A stretch of 64,000 nt of DNA from Secundilactobacillus pentosiphilus (GTDB lineage Bacteria > Bacillota > Bacilli > Lactobacillales > Lactobacillaceae). The notes beneath the pieces were generated by a model that was given only the letters and a program-made list of their open reading frames with translations, had not been told where the DNA came from and ran no database searches. The position numbers and the translations under genes were made by a program. Shown in pieces: positions 8,084 through 16,884 of the stretch. How positions within the stretch are numbered: the first letter of the stretch is position 1; every line of letters starts with the position of its first letter. The stretch is taken from contig NZ_BCMI01000001.1 of NCBI RefSeq assembly GCF_002217985.1, positions 176,455 to 240,454 of the forward strand. The letters run 5' to 3'.

Positions 8084-8956
8084 ATGACAAAAACGGTAAT
8101 TATCACCGGTGCTAACTCCGGCTTGGGTTTTGAAACGACTAAACAAATTGCGGAGCGAGGCAGCGATTATCAACTGATCATGGCCTGTCGCAACATGGAA
8201 AAAGCACGAGCAGCCAAAGCCAAGATCCTGGAAAGTGTTCCATCTGCCAACCTGATTTGCCTTGAACTGGATACGTCATCCCTGGCGAAGGTCCGGGCAT
8301 TCGCTGCCGCATTTAAGCAATTGAATTTGCCGCTTTACGGTTTAGTTTGCAACGCTGGAATTGCCGGGCGGACGGTTTCACAAACCGATGATGGTTTTAG
8401 CAATATATTCGAAACCAATTATCTCGGCCACTTTCTGCTGACGCAACTGCTATTGCCACTGATGGCAGACAACGGCCGGATCGTCACGGTCAGCAGTGAG
8501 CGTCACGACGCACTGCTGAAGGATGTGTCGTGGCCTGGGGTCAAAGCACTAGCTTACGGTGGTGACGCGCAGGTGGATCAGCTAAGTTATCCGTTTTCCA
8601 AATTATGCATGATTTTATTTAGTTATGAACTGGATCGGAAACTGAAAGAATCTGGCAAACAGATTGCGGTTAATACTGTTAATCCGGGGGTGATGACTGA
8701 GACTGGACTCGCTAAAGATAAGTCCCGGTTCACACCGGAAGTGCTGGCGCAATTCGCCGATATTATTGGTACGGCTAAGGATTCGGGGAAGATGATCACG
8801 GATCTGATTTGTGCTGAGCAGTTCGCGGAAGGACCAGCTAAGTACTACGACCGTAGCAGTGATAAACCCGTTAAATCTTCGGATCTGTCCTACGACAAGC
8901 GGGTTCAACAAGAACTGTGGGACTTCAGTATGAAAGCTGTGGGCTTAAGCAAATAA
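8084..8956 (+). CDS. Short-chain dehydrogenase/reductase
   Basis: A 290-residue NAD(P)-dependent oxidoreductase with a Rossmann TGANSGLG motif at residues 8-15, CNAGIAG, a catalytic Ser in VTVSSERH and the Tyr/Lys pair in SYPFSK. The sequence is closer to the retinol dehydrogenase/protochlorophyllide reductase-like SDR branch than to sugar dehydrogenases, but the substrate cannot be told. The ATG follows AAAGGAG. It is transcribed alone, with its own terminator. Confidence 0.85.
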   Translation: MTKTVIITGANSGLGFETTKQIAERGSDYQLIMACRNMEKARAAKAKILESVPSANLICLELDTSSLAKVRAFAAAFKQLNLPLYGLVCNAGIAGRTVSQTDDGFSNIFETNYLGHFLLTQLLLPLMADNGRIVTVSSERHDALLKDVSWPGVKALAYGGDAQVDQLSYPFSKLCMILFSYELDRKLKESGKQIAVNTVNPGVMTETGLAKDKSRFTPEVLAQFADIIGTAKDSGKMITDLICAEQFAEGPAKYYDRSSDKPVKSSDLSYDKRVQQELWDFSMKAVGLSK

Positions 8957-8971
8957 GTAAAATCGATTAAA

Positions 8972-9034
8972 AAATAAGCGTTATTTCCGATGGTTGGGCT
9001 GCACTTTCAACCGGGTGGAAATAACGCTTATTTC
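8972..9034. terminator. Bidirectional terminator
   Basis: A 16-bp arm AATAAGCGTTATTTCC pairs with its complement at 9018-9033 around a G/C-containing loop. It separates the convergent SDR and ACR3 genes. Confidence 0.8.
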
Positions 9035-9061
9035 TATTAACATTAGTGGTGATTACGCCCA

Positions 9062-10141
9062 TTAACTCTTTGAACGAGCCTGTTCCACTGTACCATCGTT
9101 CTGCTCCCAGTTTAACGTGTGTCGCAAATGCAAGGCGACGTTGACTAAACCCAGCATGACGGGCACCTCAACAAGTGGACCGATCACTGCGGTAAATGCT
9201 TCGGGTGAATTGATTCCGAAAACCCCAACGGCGACAGCGATGGCTAACTCAAAGTTATTGCTGGCGGCGGTTAATGATAATGACGTGGTTACAGCATAGG
9301 ACCGCTTCATGCGGTATGAGATGATAAAAGTAATGCTGAACATGAGGACGAAATATAAGATTAGCGGAATGGCAATTCGAACCATATCCAAAGGTAACGC
9401 CACAACCTGTTTACTCTTGATTGCAAACATGACTAGAATCGTAAAAATCAACGCCCAGAACGTGATGCGGTTGATGCGCTTTAAATAGACGGCTTCAAAC
9501 CATTCGCGACCACGCCAGTGAATCAGCAGGTAGCGGGAACTGATGCCTGCAATAAACGGGACACCAAGATATAAACCAATACTTTTGGCGATGGCACCCA
9601 TGGAAACGGCAACGTGATAAGCACTTAAACCGAACCAACCGGGTAGAATGGTTAAGAAGACGTAGGCTAATCCGGTATAACAGACGATTTGGAAAATCGA
9701 GTTTAAGGCGACTAACCCGGCTGTGTATTCGTTGTCGCCGTGTGCCAATTGACTCCAAATAATCACCATCGCGATACACCGTGCGAGTCCAATTAGAATG
9801 AGGCCGGTCATATAGCCGGGTTCATGACGTAGAAATGTAACAGCGAGCAGGAACATCAATAGCGGTCCAAAAAGCCAGTTTTGAAAGAGAGAAACACTCA
9901 ATGTTCGCCAGTCACTGAAAACATGGCCTAATTCCGCATACTTAACCTTAGTTAAGACGGGATACAGCATCAGGATCAAACCAATGGCGATGGGTACTGA
10001 AGTTGTCCCGACCTGAAGTTGTGTGATGGTGCGGCTGACTTGAGGGAACAGCACACCTAAGCCAATTCCTGCAACCATCGCAATGATGATCCAGACGGTC
10101 ATATAGCGATCGTATTTTGATAATTTTGCCGAATTTTTCAT
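9062..10141 (-). CDS. ACR3-type arsenite efflux transporter-like membrane protein
   Basis: About 359 residues with ten hydrophobic segments of the bile/arsenite/riboflavin transporter superfamily. The conserved ACR3 segment GLARCIAMVIIWSQLA with its functional Cys and the C-terminal TAASNNFELAIAVAVGVFG are both present. ACR3 exports arsenite using the proton gradient. The start is put at the ATG at 10141, which has GGAGG at 8 bases; a GTG 15 bases upstream is in frame but overlaps that site. No arsR or arsC is next to it. The divergent neighbour is a MarR regulator. Arsenite as substrate follows from family membership only. Confidence 0.85.
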   Translation of the reverse strand: MKNSAKLSKYDRYMTVWIIIAMVAGIGLGVLFPQVSRTITQLQVGTTSVPIAIGLILMLYPVLTKVKYAELGHVFSDWRTLSVSLFQNWLFGPLLMFLLAVTFLRHEPGYMTGLILIGLARCIAMVIIWSQLAHGDNEYTAGLVALNSIFQIVCYTGLAYVFLTILPGWFGLSAYHVAVSMGAIAKSIGLYLGVPFIAGISSRYLLIHWRGREWFEAVYLKRINRITFWALIFTILVMFAIKSKQVVALPLDMVRIAIPLILYFVLMFSITFIISYRMKRSYAVTTSLSLTAASNNFELAIAVAVGVFGINSPEAFTAVIGPLVEVPVMLGLVNVALHLRHTLNWEQNDGTVEQARSKS

Positions 10142-10359
10142 GATTAACGCCTCCACATTACACTTTAAATGGTAGTGCTACGGTGTAAACAGGTCAACGC
10201 AAGCAGTAAGGAAAAACAAAGTCATATAAGTATGCAGACCATCTATTTGCGAGCGCAACTAAATGATGATAAAATACGGTTGTAGTTGCATGGGGATGTG
10301 AGGTTGTTTAAAATCACGGCAAATACATGGTGGTACTCAATCAGGAAGGAGCGGATGAA

Positions 10360-10818
10360 GTGATCGATACCGGTGATGATTCAATTGTTAAGTGGCTGAT
10401 AATCGCTGGCCGTCAAAGCAGTCAGCACTTGGGACAGCAGCTGGCGCGCATCAACGTCAGTGCCAGTCAGTATTACTATTTACTAAAGATCCACGATAAC
10501 CCCGGACTGACACAGAAGGACTTGATCGAAGCTGAATTTATTAATCCTAGTAACGTGACGCGGGCAATCAAGCAGTTGGTGGACCAGGGGCTGGTAAACA
10601 GGCAGCGGTCGGCCAAGGATAAGCGGGCGCAGGAGCTGGAGCTGACACCGGCAGGTCAACGGGTTTACCCCCAGATCAAGGCGATCTTAGATCAGGAAGA
10701 AGCGCAGTTCAGTCAAATCGTTAAGCAACAGTTCCCCGATTTTGACCCTGAGCAGATGGCGAAAGTATTACAGTCATTTGCCCGTCTTCATGGGGATACT
10801 GAGAAAAACAATCAATGA
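10360..10818 (+). CDS. MarR-family transcriptional regulator
   Basis: About 152 residues. A winged helix of MarR type shows LTQKDLIEAEFINPSNVTRAIKQL (recognition region, about residues 48-71) followed by the wing QRSAKDKRAQELELTPAG. A GTG at 10360 is preferred as start because AAGGAG lies 8 bases upstream; a further ATG at 10327 has no such site. It leads an operon with an alcohol dehydrogenase-like oxidoreductase and a hypothetical gene, and probably represses them. It may also act on the divergent efflux gene. Confidence 0.85.
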   Translation: MIDTGDDSIVKWLIIAGRQSSQHLGQQLARINVSASQYYYLLKIHDNPGLTQKDLIEAEFINPSNVTRAIKQLVDQGLVNRQRSAKDKRAQELELTPAGQRVYPQIKAILDQEEAQFSQIVKQQFPDFDPEQMAKVLQSFARLHGDTEKNNQ

Positions 10819-10832
10819 AGGGAAGCATTAAA

Positions 10833-11786
10833 ATGAAAGCCATTGTGATCGAAGAAGCAGGCGGTCCAGAAACTTTGAAGTTAAAGGAAGTGCCAACACC
10901 AAAGGTTAAGCCGGGCTGGAGCTTAGTCCGGGTGAAGGGCTTTGGCATCAACCATTCTGAAATTTATACCCGTAAAGGGGAGTCGCCAACCGTTAAGTTC
11001 CCACGGATCTTAGGTATTGAATGTGTTGGTGAAGTAGCTGACACGACGGATGCTCAGCGTTTGCCTGTTGGTCAGAAAGTCGCCAGTATCATGGGCGGCA
11101 TGGGCCGTGAATTTGACGGCGGTTATGCTGAATACGCCTTGTTGCCAAACAAGCAGATCTACCCAGTGAACACCAACTTATCGTGGGCTGAACTGGCGGC
11201 CATTCCCGAAACGTACTTTACTGCTTATGGGTCGTTGAAGAACGCCCATATAGAAGCTGCCAAGAATTTGCTGGTTCGTGGTGCTACCAGTGGTGTCGGC
11301 AGTGCGGCGATTAAATTAACTAAGGCCATGAACCCGTCAGCCAAAATTTTTGGCAGTACCCGTCATGAAGAAAAGTTCGACAAGCTGAAGGCAATTGGCT
11401 GTGATGAACCAGTTTTGGACAAGGACGGTCAGGTTCAGACAGACGAACATTTTGATACCATTGTTGAACTGGTGGGGCCTGCAACACTTAACGACTCGCT
11501 AGCACACCTTAATCAGTTCGGGTATTGCTGCATGACAGGCGGCTTAGGTGATCAGTGGACCGTGCCGAACTTCAGTGCGTTTGTGATTCCTAACGGTGCT
11601 TGCTTAACGGTCTTTGAATCGGGCAAGGCAAGCAGTGATGATGCCTTTAACGATATGCTCAACATTATCGAAACCCACCACATTGACGTTAAGCCAACCA
11701 AGACGTTTGACTTAGCTCACACTGGCGATGCTCAAGCAGCGCTGGAAGCAAGCGACAGCTTTGGTAAAATGGTCGTGCTTCCCTAA
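10833..11786 (+). CDS. Zinc-independent quinone-oxidoreductase-like MDR protein
   Basis: A 317-residue medium-chain dehydrogenase/reductase. It shows the N-terminal GroES-like fold (GFGINHSEIYTRKG, GIECVGEV) and a nucleotide fold with VRGATSGVGSAAIKLTKAM. The Cys clusters of zinc alcohol dehydrogenases are absent, so it belongs with quinone oxidoreductases, which use NADPH to reduce quinones or reactive carbonyls. The ATG at 10833 is chosen from the family's usual N-terminus MKAIVIEE. It overlaps the MarR operon, which often controls such detoxifying reductases. Confidence 0.85.
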   Translation: MKAIVIEEAGGPETLKLKEVPTPKVKPGWSLVRVKGFGINHSEIYTRKGESPTVKFPRILGIECVGEVADTTDAQRLPVGQKVASIMGGMGREFDGGYAEYALLPNKQIYPVNTNLSWAELAAIPETYFTAYGSLKNAHIEAAKNLLVRGATSGVGSAAIKLTKAMNPSAKIFGSTRHEEKFDKLKAIGCDEPVLDKDGQVQTDEHFDTIVELVGPATLNDSLAHLNQFGYCCMTGGLGDQWTVPNFSAFVIPNGACLTVFESGKASSDDAFNDMLNIIETHHIDVKPTKTFDLAHTGDAQAALEASDSFGKMVVLP

Positions 11787-11806
11787 AAAATGAAAGAAGG
11801 TGCCTA

Positions 11807-12403
11807 ATGACAGCTTTAACAGTTGCAGGAAAGACTTATCCGGATTTACAGATTCCTGATGATTATCAAATCGTAGTGAATCAATTAGTGCTACGGAATG
11901 ATGAACAGGTTCACTTGTTGCGGTACCAACCTGCAGACTTACCAGAAGAAGCTCTGGGAAGAGAACACATCACCGTGATCTATAGTGATGCCAATGGCTT
12001 GTATTCCTATAATGCTTTGACTCAGCCGTTATCCGGTCCGATGCCCAGTGAGCAGGAAGCCTATGATAAAGCAGAAAAGCTCTGGCAGGAAATTGCACCA
12101 GATTACCGCAATAAATTGGAACGTCTGCGAATATTAGACGGCCAAGAGCGGAGTTACACAGATGCTAATGGGAAGACCATTACTTTTCCATTGTTGTGGG
12201 CTAAGTATGCAAATACTGCGGACATGGGCAGTTACGAATGGATTGGTTTAGGTCCGAATGGCCATTTGGTTGAATTTGAACGCTATAACTTCTGGGACTA
12301 CGCGGCTGGCCGGCAAAAAACGGAGATGTGGTATGGTGATGATTGGGTCCGTGCCCGTCGCGGCTTAGGCCCGCAACTGCAGGCACCGTTGCCGTTAGCT
12401 TAG
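11807..12403 (+). CDS. Hypothetical protein in MarR operon
   Basis: A soluble 198-residue protein with no signal peptide or membrane segment. It is rich in aromatic residues towards the C-terminus (MGSYEWIGLGPNGHLVEFERYNFWDYAAGRQ). I do not recognise the family. It starts 20 bases after the MDR gene with GAAGG upstream, so it is the third gene of the MarR operon and ends before a short terminator. A role in the same stress or detoxification response is inferred from position only. Confidence 0.7.
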   Translation: MTALTVAGKTYPDLQIPDDYQIVVNQLVLRNDEQVHLLRYQPADLPEEALGREHITVIYSDANGLYSYNALTQPLSGPMPSEQEAYDKAEKLWQEIAPDYRNKLERLRILDGQERSYTDANGKTITFPLLWAKYANTADMGSYEWIGLGPNGHLVEFERYNFWDYAAGRQKTEMWYGDDWVRARRGLGPQLQAPLPLA

Positions 12404-12433
12404 TTTAGCGGTTTAAAATTTAATGGTGATATT

Positions 12434-12459
12434 AAAAGGGTTCATTTGCGAATCCTTTT
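12434..12459. terminator. Short terminator after MarR operon
   Basis: AAAAGGGTTC pairs imperfectly with GAATCCTTTT (6-base loop), followed by a T-run on the plus strand. It lies between convergent genes. Confidence 0.65.
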
Positions 12460-12493
12460 TTGGTGCAATTTTGACGTTAGAGGTGAAGTTTGA

Positions 12494-14065
12494 CTAGTCT
12501 TGGCCGTTAACTTGGTACTTCCGAAATAGGTAAGCGGGGTAGCTGCTCCAGCCAAAACAATGCCCGTTTAATAAGATCGATCCATAGGGCGAGTAAGCGG
12601 GATCGTTTTCGTCGTAAACTTCCCAAAAGGTATCGGCGCCGCGCTTTAACATGCCCGTCCAGTAGTGCTTAATGCCTGACAGGGCTTCTTTTCGGCGTCC
12701 GTGTTTGAACAGCGCCTCCGCCAGCAATCCCTGGATGCTGGGTGTTGTTAGTGTTCGGGCCAAGTCAAACCGGCTGAGCAGCTGGTCGATCACTTGTTGT
12801 GCTTCCGGTTCCGTTAACAGGTCCGTGAGCAGCATGTAAACCTGACTTAGCGGGTTGATCTCTTGTTTAGGTCCGCTGGTAAACAGGTGCTGCTGCGCGT
12901 CATAGTAGACTTGACGGGTACTGGTTTCTAAGCGGGTTAATAACTGCTGATAGTGCGTGATGTCGGGGTCGTTAACCGTTTTGGCCAGGGTAATTAGACT
13001 CATCACCGCCATGATGACCTGAGCTTGAACGGCGGCTTCTTTATCAAAGTCGGTGGACCAATCAACGAAAATATCCTGACGAGGTCCTACGGTCAAATCG
13101 GCTTGCAGCTGGCTTTCAATAAATTGCATGACCCGTTTAGCTACGGGGTAGAGGGCTTCAGCCGTATCTTGGTCAGCTGTGGCGGAAACGTACTCCGCCA
13201 ACGCCATGATAAAGACCAGGTCATAGTCGAACCAGAATAAGTCGTCGGCGACCGGCTGCGGCAGCCTCGTTAGGACATCAGCCGGCAGGCGGCCGTCTTC
13301 ATCCAAAAAGCTGCCCAGCAGGTACAAACACCTTTTGGGGACGGTTTGGTTATGGAAAGTGACGTAATTGACCCGGGCTTGAATTCGAAAATCGCTGACC
13401 CAAAGCCGCTGGTCGCGTTTAGTGCCGTCTTCAAAAACACGCTGCATGGTATTACGGAGGGTTGCCACGCAAGCTTGATCAACTTGCTGGACCCAGGATG
13501 GCGCTTGTACTAAGGGAGCTACTTGTTCATTTAAAACGGCACTTTCAGCCGTGAACTGCGGTTGGGTAAATTGCGGCTGCCACTTTAGGGACTGACCAAC
13601 TGGTTCCAAGTAGATGTAACGGCAGCTGTATCGCCGAGGAAACGCTAATTGCTGGGGCAGCAGATCAACGTGCAAGGTTTCGTCTTGGATCCACGATAAC
13701 GGCAGCCAGCTTTTGACCTGACTTGCGTCCACGTCAAGTTCTTGGCGGGTTTCAGCGAACCGCACGTTTAACAGCAGCGGCGCGTCCATTGGCGAACCGG
13801 TAGCGGAACAGTCGACCGAAAAGCGGCCAACGTACAGGTTTCCCAGGTCATAGAGCAACTTTTGCCCCGGTTTAACCTCGATGATGTCGTCATTGACCGT
13901 TGTTGCCTGATGACCGGTAATGATCTGGGCACTTGCGGGTTGGACGGTTTTCGTCTCTAAACGCGGTGCTTTGGCCTGAGCCAGTAAGTGCGCATTTACC
14001 TGAAAACTGCTGTTAGTGACCTGCTGGAATTTTTCATCACTGCTGTTTACAAATGAATACGTCAT
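12494..14065 (-). CDS. GH78 alpha-L-rhamnosidase-like protein, cytoplasmic (copy A)
   Basis: A 523-residue protein of the bacterial alpha-L-rhamnosidase type. A beta-sandwich region (LYDLGNLYVGRFSVD, SPMDAPLLLNVRFAET) is followed by the catalytic barrel with FEDGTKRDQRLWVSDFR and, late, DTFWEVYDENDPAYSPYG. It resembles the 533-residue copy at 20081 along its whole length. It stops at the end of the barrel and lacks the small C-terminal beta domain present in the 652-residue copy. There is no signal peptide, so it acts in the cytoplasm. Its ATG overlaps the stop of the pnuC-like gene by 4 bases (ATGA), which indicates translational coupling. The true substrate (rhamnoside or other glycoside) is not known. 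Confidence 0.8.
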   Translation of the reverse strand: MTYSFVNSSDEKFQQVTNSSFQVNAHLLAQAKAPRLETKTVQPASAQIITGHQATTVNDDIIEVKPGQKLLYDLGNLYVGRFSVDCSATGSPMDAPLLLNVRFAETRQELDVDASQVKSWLPLSWIQDETLHVDLLPQQLAFPRRYSCRYIYLEPVGQSLKWQPQFTQPQFTAESAVLNEQVAPLVQAPSWVQQVDQACVATLRNTMQRVFEDGTKRDQRLWVSDFRIQARVNYVTFHNQTVPKRCLYLLGSFLDEDGRLPADVLTRLPQPVADDLFWFDYDLVFIMALAEYVSATADQDTAEALYPVAKRVMQFIESQLQADLTVGPRQDIFVDWSTDFDKEAAVQAQVIMAVMSLITLAKTVNDPDITHYQQLLTRLETSTRQVYYDAQQHLFTSGPKQEINPLSQVYMLLTDLLTEPEAQQVIDQLLSRFDLARTLTTPSIQGLLAEALFKHGRRKEALSGIKHYWTGMLKRGADTFWEVYDENDPAYSPYGSILLNGHCFGWSSYPAYLFRKYQVNGQD

Positions 14066-14871
14066 AGGGCAGCTTCCTTTTTCTGGTTCGTACGGTCCGT
14101 CAGCTTAAAGGTCCAAACGTAGAAGCCGTAGATCGAGTTGATGGAAAAGGCGATCCATAGTGCCAGCATCACGGGGTTAAAGTTGACCGTCCATAGGATC
14201 AGCTCAGCGATGTGGGAAATATTCCACAGTGTCCATTGACTGGCCCCAAAACGGAACGCCATCAGGATCATGGCGAAGACTTGGAGTACGGTACTCATTG
14301 AGTCAACGTAGGGGTGCGGGTCGAGCTGCGGTGTGATAAACGGTACCCTTAACAGAAATTGCGACAGCAGCCACCAGGCAACCAAAATCGAAATGGTCAA
14401 CAGCAGCCAGCCGCGAACCGACATCGCTCTGGAAATGACCTTTTCCGTGTGTTTTTGGTTCTTTTGATGGTCGGCCTTGCTCCACTGGTAAATGCCAATA
14501 AAGTCCATGGTGATAAAGAAGAGGTTTAAATAAACTTCCCCGTACAGGTGGCTGTCAAAGGAGACGTAGATGTACGCTAAGCTCTCCACAACGCCCCAAA
14601 AGTAGTTGGTGATCCGGCCGTTAGCCACTAAAACCACGCTAAACACGCCGGTGACAGCCGCTAAGAGACTCACCATGTTAATGATGGTCGGGTTGACTTG
14701 CAGGTGGAACTGGCCGTTACTGAAGATGACAAAAAACGAGACTAACTGAATGGCAAGTAAAAAGAGCAGGTAGAGTCGTTTACCGCCACTGACATCAAAT
14801 AGATCACTGAATAAATACTTCGGGTGAAAAGCGCGAACTAACCCGTCTCGCCAGATACCTTTGTTTTCCAA
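14062..14871 (-). CDS. pnuC: PnuC-type vitamin transporter
   Basis: About 269 residues with seven predicted membrane segments and the conserved PnuC signatures (GYLVLS-less N-terminus, VANGRITNYFWGVVESLAYI, ITMDFIGIYQWS, QWTLWNISHIAELILW). PnuC proteins carry nicotinamide riboside, and relatives carry thiamine, riboflavin or deoxynucleosides, by facilitated diffusion with trapping by phosphorylation. The TTG at 14871 is chosen because AAGGAGG lies 8 bases before it. It is the first gene of a two-gene operon with a GH78-like enzyme, an unusual partner. No nadR-type ribosylnicotinamide kinase is nearby, so nicotinamide riboside as the substrate is unproven. Confidence 0.8.
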   Translation of the reverse strand: MENKGIWRDGLVRAFHPKYLFSDLFDVSGGKRLYLLFLLAIQLVSFFVIFSNGQFHLQVNPTIINMVSLLAAVTGVFSVVLVANGRITNYFWGVVESLAYIYVSFDSHLYGEVYLNLFFITMDFIGIYQWSKADHQKNQKHTEKVISRAMSVRGWLLLTISILVAWWLLSQFLLRVPFITPQLDPHPYVDSMSTVLQVFAMILMAFRFGASQWTLWNISHIAELILWTVNFNPVMLALWIAFSINSIYGFYVWTFKLTDRTNQKKEAAL

Positions 14872-14911
14872 CAGATTTTCCTCCTTAAGTTTCAAAGACA
14901 AATTTATGGGG

Positions 14912-14967
14912 GTGTCTTGACACTCAAAACTAAGTACAAGATACCCCAATTAGTGGTTAAACGTCAA
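14912..14967 (-). promoter_or_regulatory. Promoter and small leader hairpin of pnuC-GH78 operon
   Basis: On the minus strand TTGACG (14962-14967) and TATCTT (14938-14943) are 18 bases apart. The short leader that follows contains GTGTCAAGACAC (14912-14923), a tiny palindrome. It is too small to call a riboswitch, although RNA control is known for other pnuC genes. Confidence 0.55.
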
Positions 14968-14989
14968 ATAAAAGTTGGATGCACTTTTA

Positions 14990-15195
14990 ATTTGATAAGG
15001 TAGCCTTTTTTTGTAAACTAAAAATGATCAAAAGCGGTTTAAATCCGTTGGTAAATGATTTAGGCTATGAATGTCATTGTTTAGTTAGTGAAAATCGGTG
15101 ATCAACCGATTGGCCGTCCTGGCAGAGGGGGCTGCTAAGAATCGTTCTGATAATGGATATCTAGGAACTTTGCCATTATTTTAAGTAAACAGTCA
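14990..15195. other. Gene-free interval, possible small RNA before an orphan terminator
   Basis: No supported protein gene lies here. A 25-codon frame at 15024 has no ribosome site. On the plus strand the stretch ends in a good terminator (15196-15228) with no gene reading into it, so it may specify a short RNA. No clear promoter was found. Confidence 0.35.
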
Positions 15196-15228
15196 GGGGA
15201 TTGGGTCTATTCGGCGCAATCCCCTTTT
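15196..15228 (+). terminator. Orphan rho-independent terminator
   Basis: GGGGATTG (15196-15203) pairs perfectly with CAATCCCC (15217-15224), followed by TTTT. It points rightwards but has no upstream gene on that strand. Confidence 0.7.
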
Positions 15229-15398
15229 ATTATTAGGAGCAGACAAAAAATGATAAAAATGCAAAGATAAAATTAGAATTTGATTTGAATAAATACTGGA
15301 AACTAAGCTTGAATACTGCTATATTATATTTCAAAGGCAGAAATTAGCTGTTGTAGCTGCTAATCTGATTTTAATATTAATGGAGGAAATATTTAAAC

Positions 15399-15434
15399 TG
15401 AATAAATAATGACACTGTCACGTTAGTTTATTCA
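15399..15434. repeat. Inverted repeat in leader of aminotransferase gene
   Basis: TGAATAAA (15399-15406) and TTTATTCA (15427-15434) flank TGACACTGTCA (15410-15420), itself a palindrome. It lies about 110 bases before the gene and could be an operator or RNA stem. Confidence 0.5.
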
Positions 15435-15541
15435 TATTAATCTGCTCATTATAACGGTGAAGACTGCTTTGATCTTAAGAAGAATAATGGGCACTGCTGA
15501 TTGTTAACATGACTCACAATTTACTTGGAGGCATCAATTTT

Positions 15542-16714
15542 ATGGAAATGAATGAATTGAATCCCGATGTTTTGTCAGTTCAACCATCCGCGTTACGTGT
15601 GTTTGACCACGAGATCAGTCAAGATCCTGAAATCATTAAACTCACACTGGGCGAGCCTGATTTCAACGTACCAGACCACGTTAAGCAGGCGGCGATCGCT
15701 TCGATCAACGCAGACCAGTCGCATTACCCCTATTTCTGGGGGATTCAGGCGTTGCGGGAGGCTGCATCGACCTACTACCGCGAAAAGTTCGGCTACCAGT
15801 ATTCGGCGGATCAGATCGTTTGCACGGTCGGTGCTACCGAGGGATTGTCAGCAACGTTTAAGACGCTGTTTCAACCTGGTGACGGGGTCTTGATCCCGGC
15901 TCCGGCCTACCCGGTCTATAAAGCGTTAGCATCGATCAATCACCTGGTACCGATCATGGTGGATACGACTGAGACGGGATGTGTCTTGACACCGCAGCAA
16001 GTCAATGAAGCCATTGCGGCACACCCGGATGTCACCATTAAAGGCGTTGTCATTACTGATCCTTCTAATCCGACTGGTGTCGTTTATTCGAAAGCACAAT
16101 TGTCAGCCTTAGTGCCGGTATTTCGGGACCACCAAATTTGGGTGATCAGTGACGAAATATACGGTGAACTCACGTACGGGGTTAAACACTACTCTCTGTC
16201 CCAGTGGCTGCCTGATCAAACCATCGTCATCAACGGACTGTCAAAATCCCATGCCATGACTGGCTGGCGAATTGGTTTCGCGTTCGGGCCAACCGGCGTG
16301 ATCGATCAAATTGCTAAAACCCATCAATTTCAAGTGACCACGCCAACTTCGATCGTTCAGCACGCAGCGGTTGAAGCACTCACCCACGGTCAAAACGATG
16401 CCGCGGTGATGCGTCAAGTTTATGAGCAGCGCTGCCAGTACCTTACTGACTCGCTTACTAAACTGGGTATTTCTTACGTTGAACCCAAGGGCGCGTTCTA
16501 CATTTTCATGAAGATCCCTGAACGTTGTCACCAAGATAGTTTCACGTTTGCGCGGCAGTTGGCAAAGAACTATCACGTTGGTTTGATGCCGGGAGCACCG
16601 TTTGGCGATCCTCAGGCGCTGCGAATCAGTTATGCTTCCAGCAATGAGAACCTTCACGCAGCAGTGGATGCCTTGACTAAGGAATTGGTACGAGACGGCG
16701 TATTAGCTAGGTGA
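15542..16714 (+). CDS. Class I/II pyridoxal phosphate aminotransferase
   Basis: About 390 residues. The fold-type I signatures are TLGEPDFNVP near the start, GATEGLSATFKTLF, ITDPSNPTGVVYS, SDEIYGELTY, and the PLP-binding Lys in NGLSKSHAMTGWR. This pattern fits lactobacillar aspartate/aromatic aminotransferases (AraT/PatA type), which transfer amino groups to 2-oxoglutarate. The ATG at 15542 has GGAGG 10 bases upstream and matches the family length. It sits alone between an untranslated leader of more than 200 bases and a terminator. The amino acid used cannot be fixed. Confidence 0.88.
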   Translation: MEMNELNPDVLSVQPSALRVFDHEISQDPEIIKLTLGEPDFNVPDHVKQAAIASINADQSHYPYFWGIQALREAASTYYREKFGYQYSADQIVCTVGATEGLSATFKTLFQPGDGVLIPAPAYPVYKALASINHLVPIMVDTTETGCVLTPQQVNEAIAAHPDVTIKGVVITDPSNPTGVVYSKAQLSALVPVFRDHQIWVISDEIYGELTYGVKHYSLSQWLPDQTIVINGLSKSHAMTGWRIGFAFGPTGVIDQIAKTHQFQVTTPTSIVQHAAVEALTHGQNDAAVMRQVYEQRCQYLTDSLTKLGISYVEPKGAFYIFMKIPERCHQDSFTFARQLAKNYHVGLMPGAPFGDPQALRISYASSNENLHAAVDALTKELVRDGVLAR

Positions 16715-16739
16715 GATTGACCAAGTGAATCAGCGATTA

Positions 16740-16787
16740 AAAGCACGCAAGTTCGTTGTTAGTTGTTAAAGGACTGGCGTGCTTTTA
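16740..16787 (+). terminator. Terminator after aminotransferase
   Basis: AAAAGCACGC (16740-16749) pairs with GCGTGCTTTT (16778-16787). Confidence 0.75.
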
Positions 16788-16884
16788 GTGTGGCGAATAT
16801 TTGCTTGAGGGTGCTTGTTTTAAACTTGAGGGTAATGACGATTGTGAAAGTGATATAGTAATTTTGAAAAGAGGTGCCAATGAA

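Noticed and set aside
14912..14967. NAD-II (pnuC-type) riboswitch before pnuC
   Set aside because: The leader is short, with only one tiny hairpin; the consensus of the known class could not be matched.
15024..15101. 25-codon peptide gene
   Set aside because: There is no ribosome binding site and no similarity; kept only as part of a possible small RNA.
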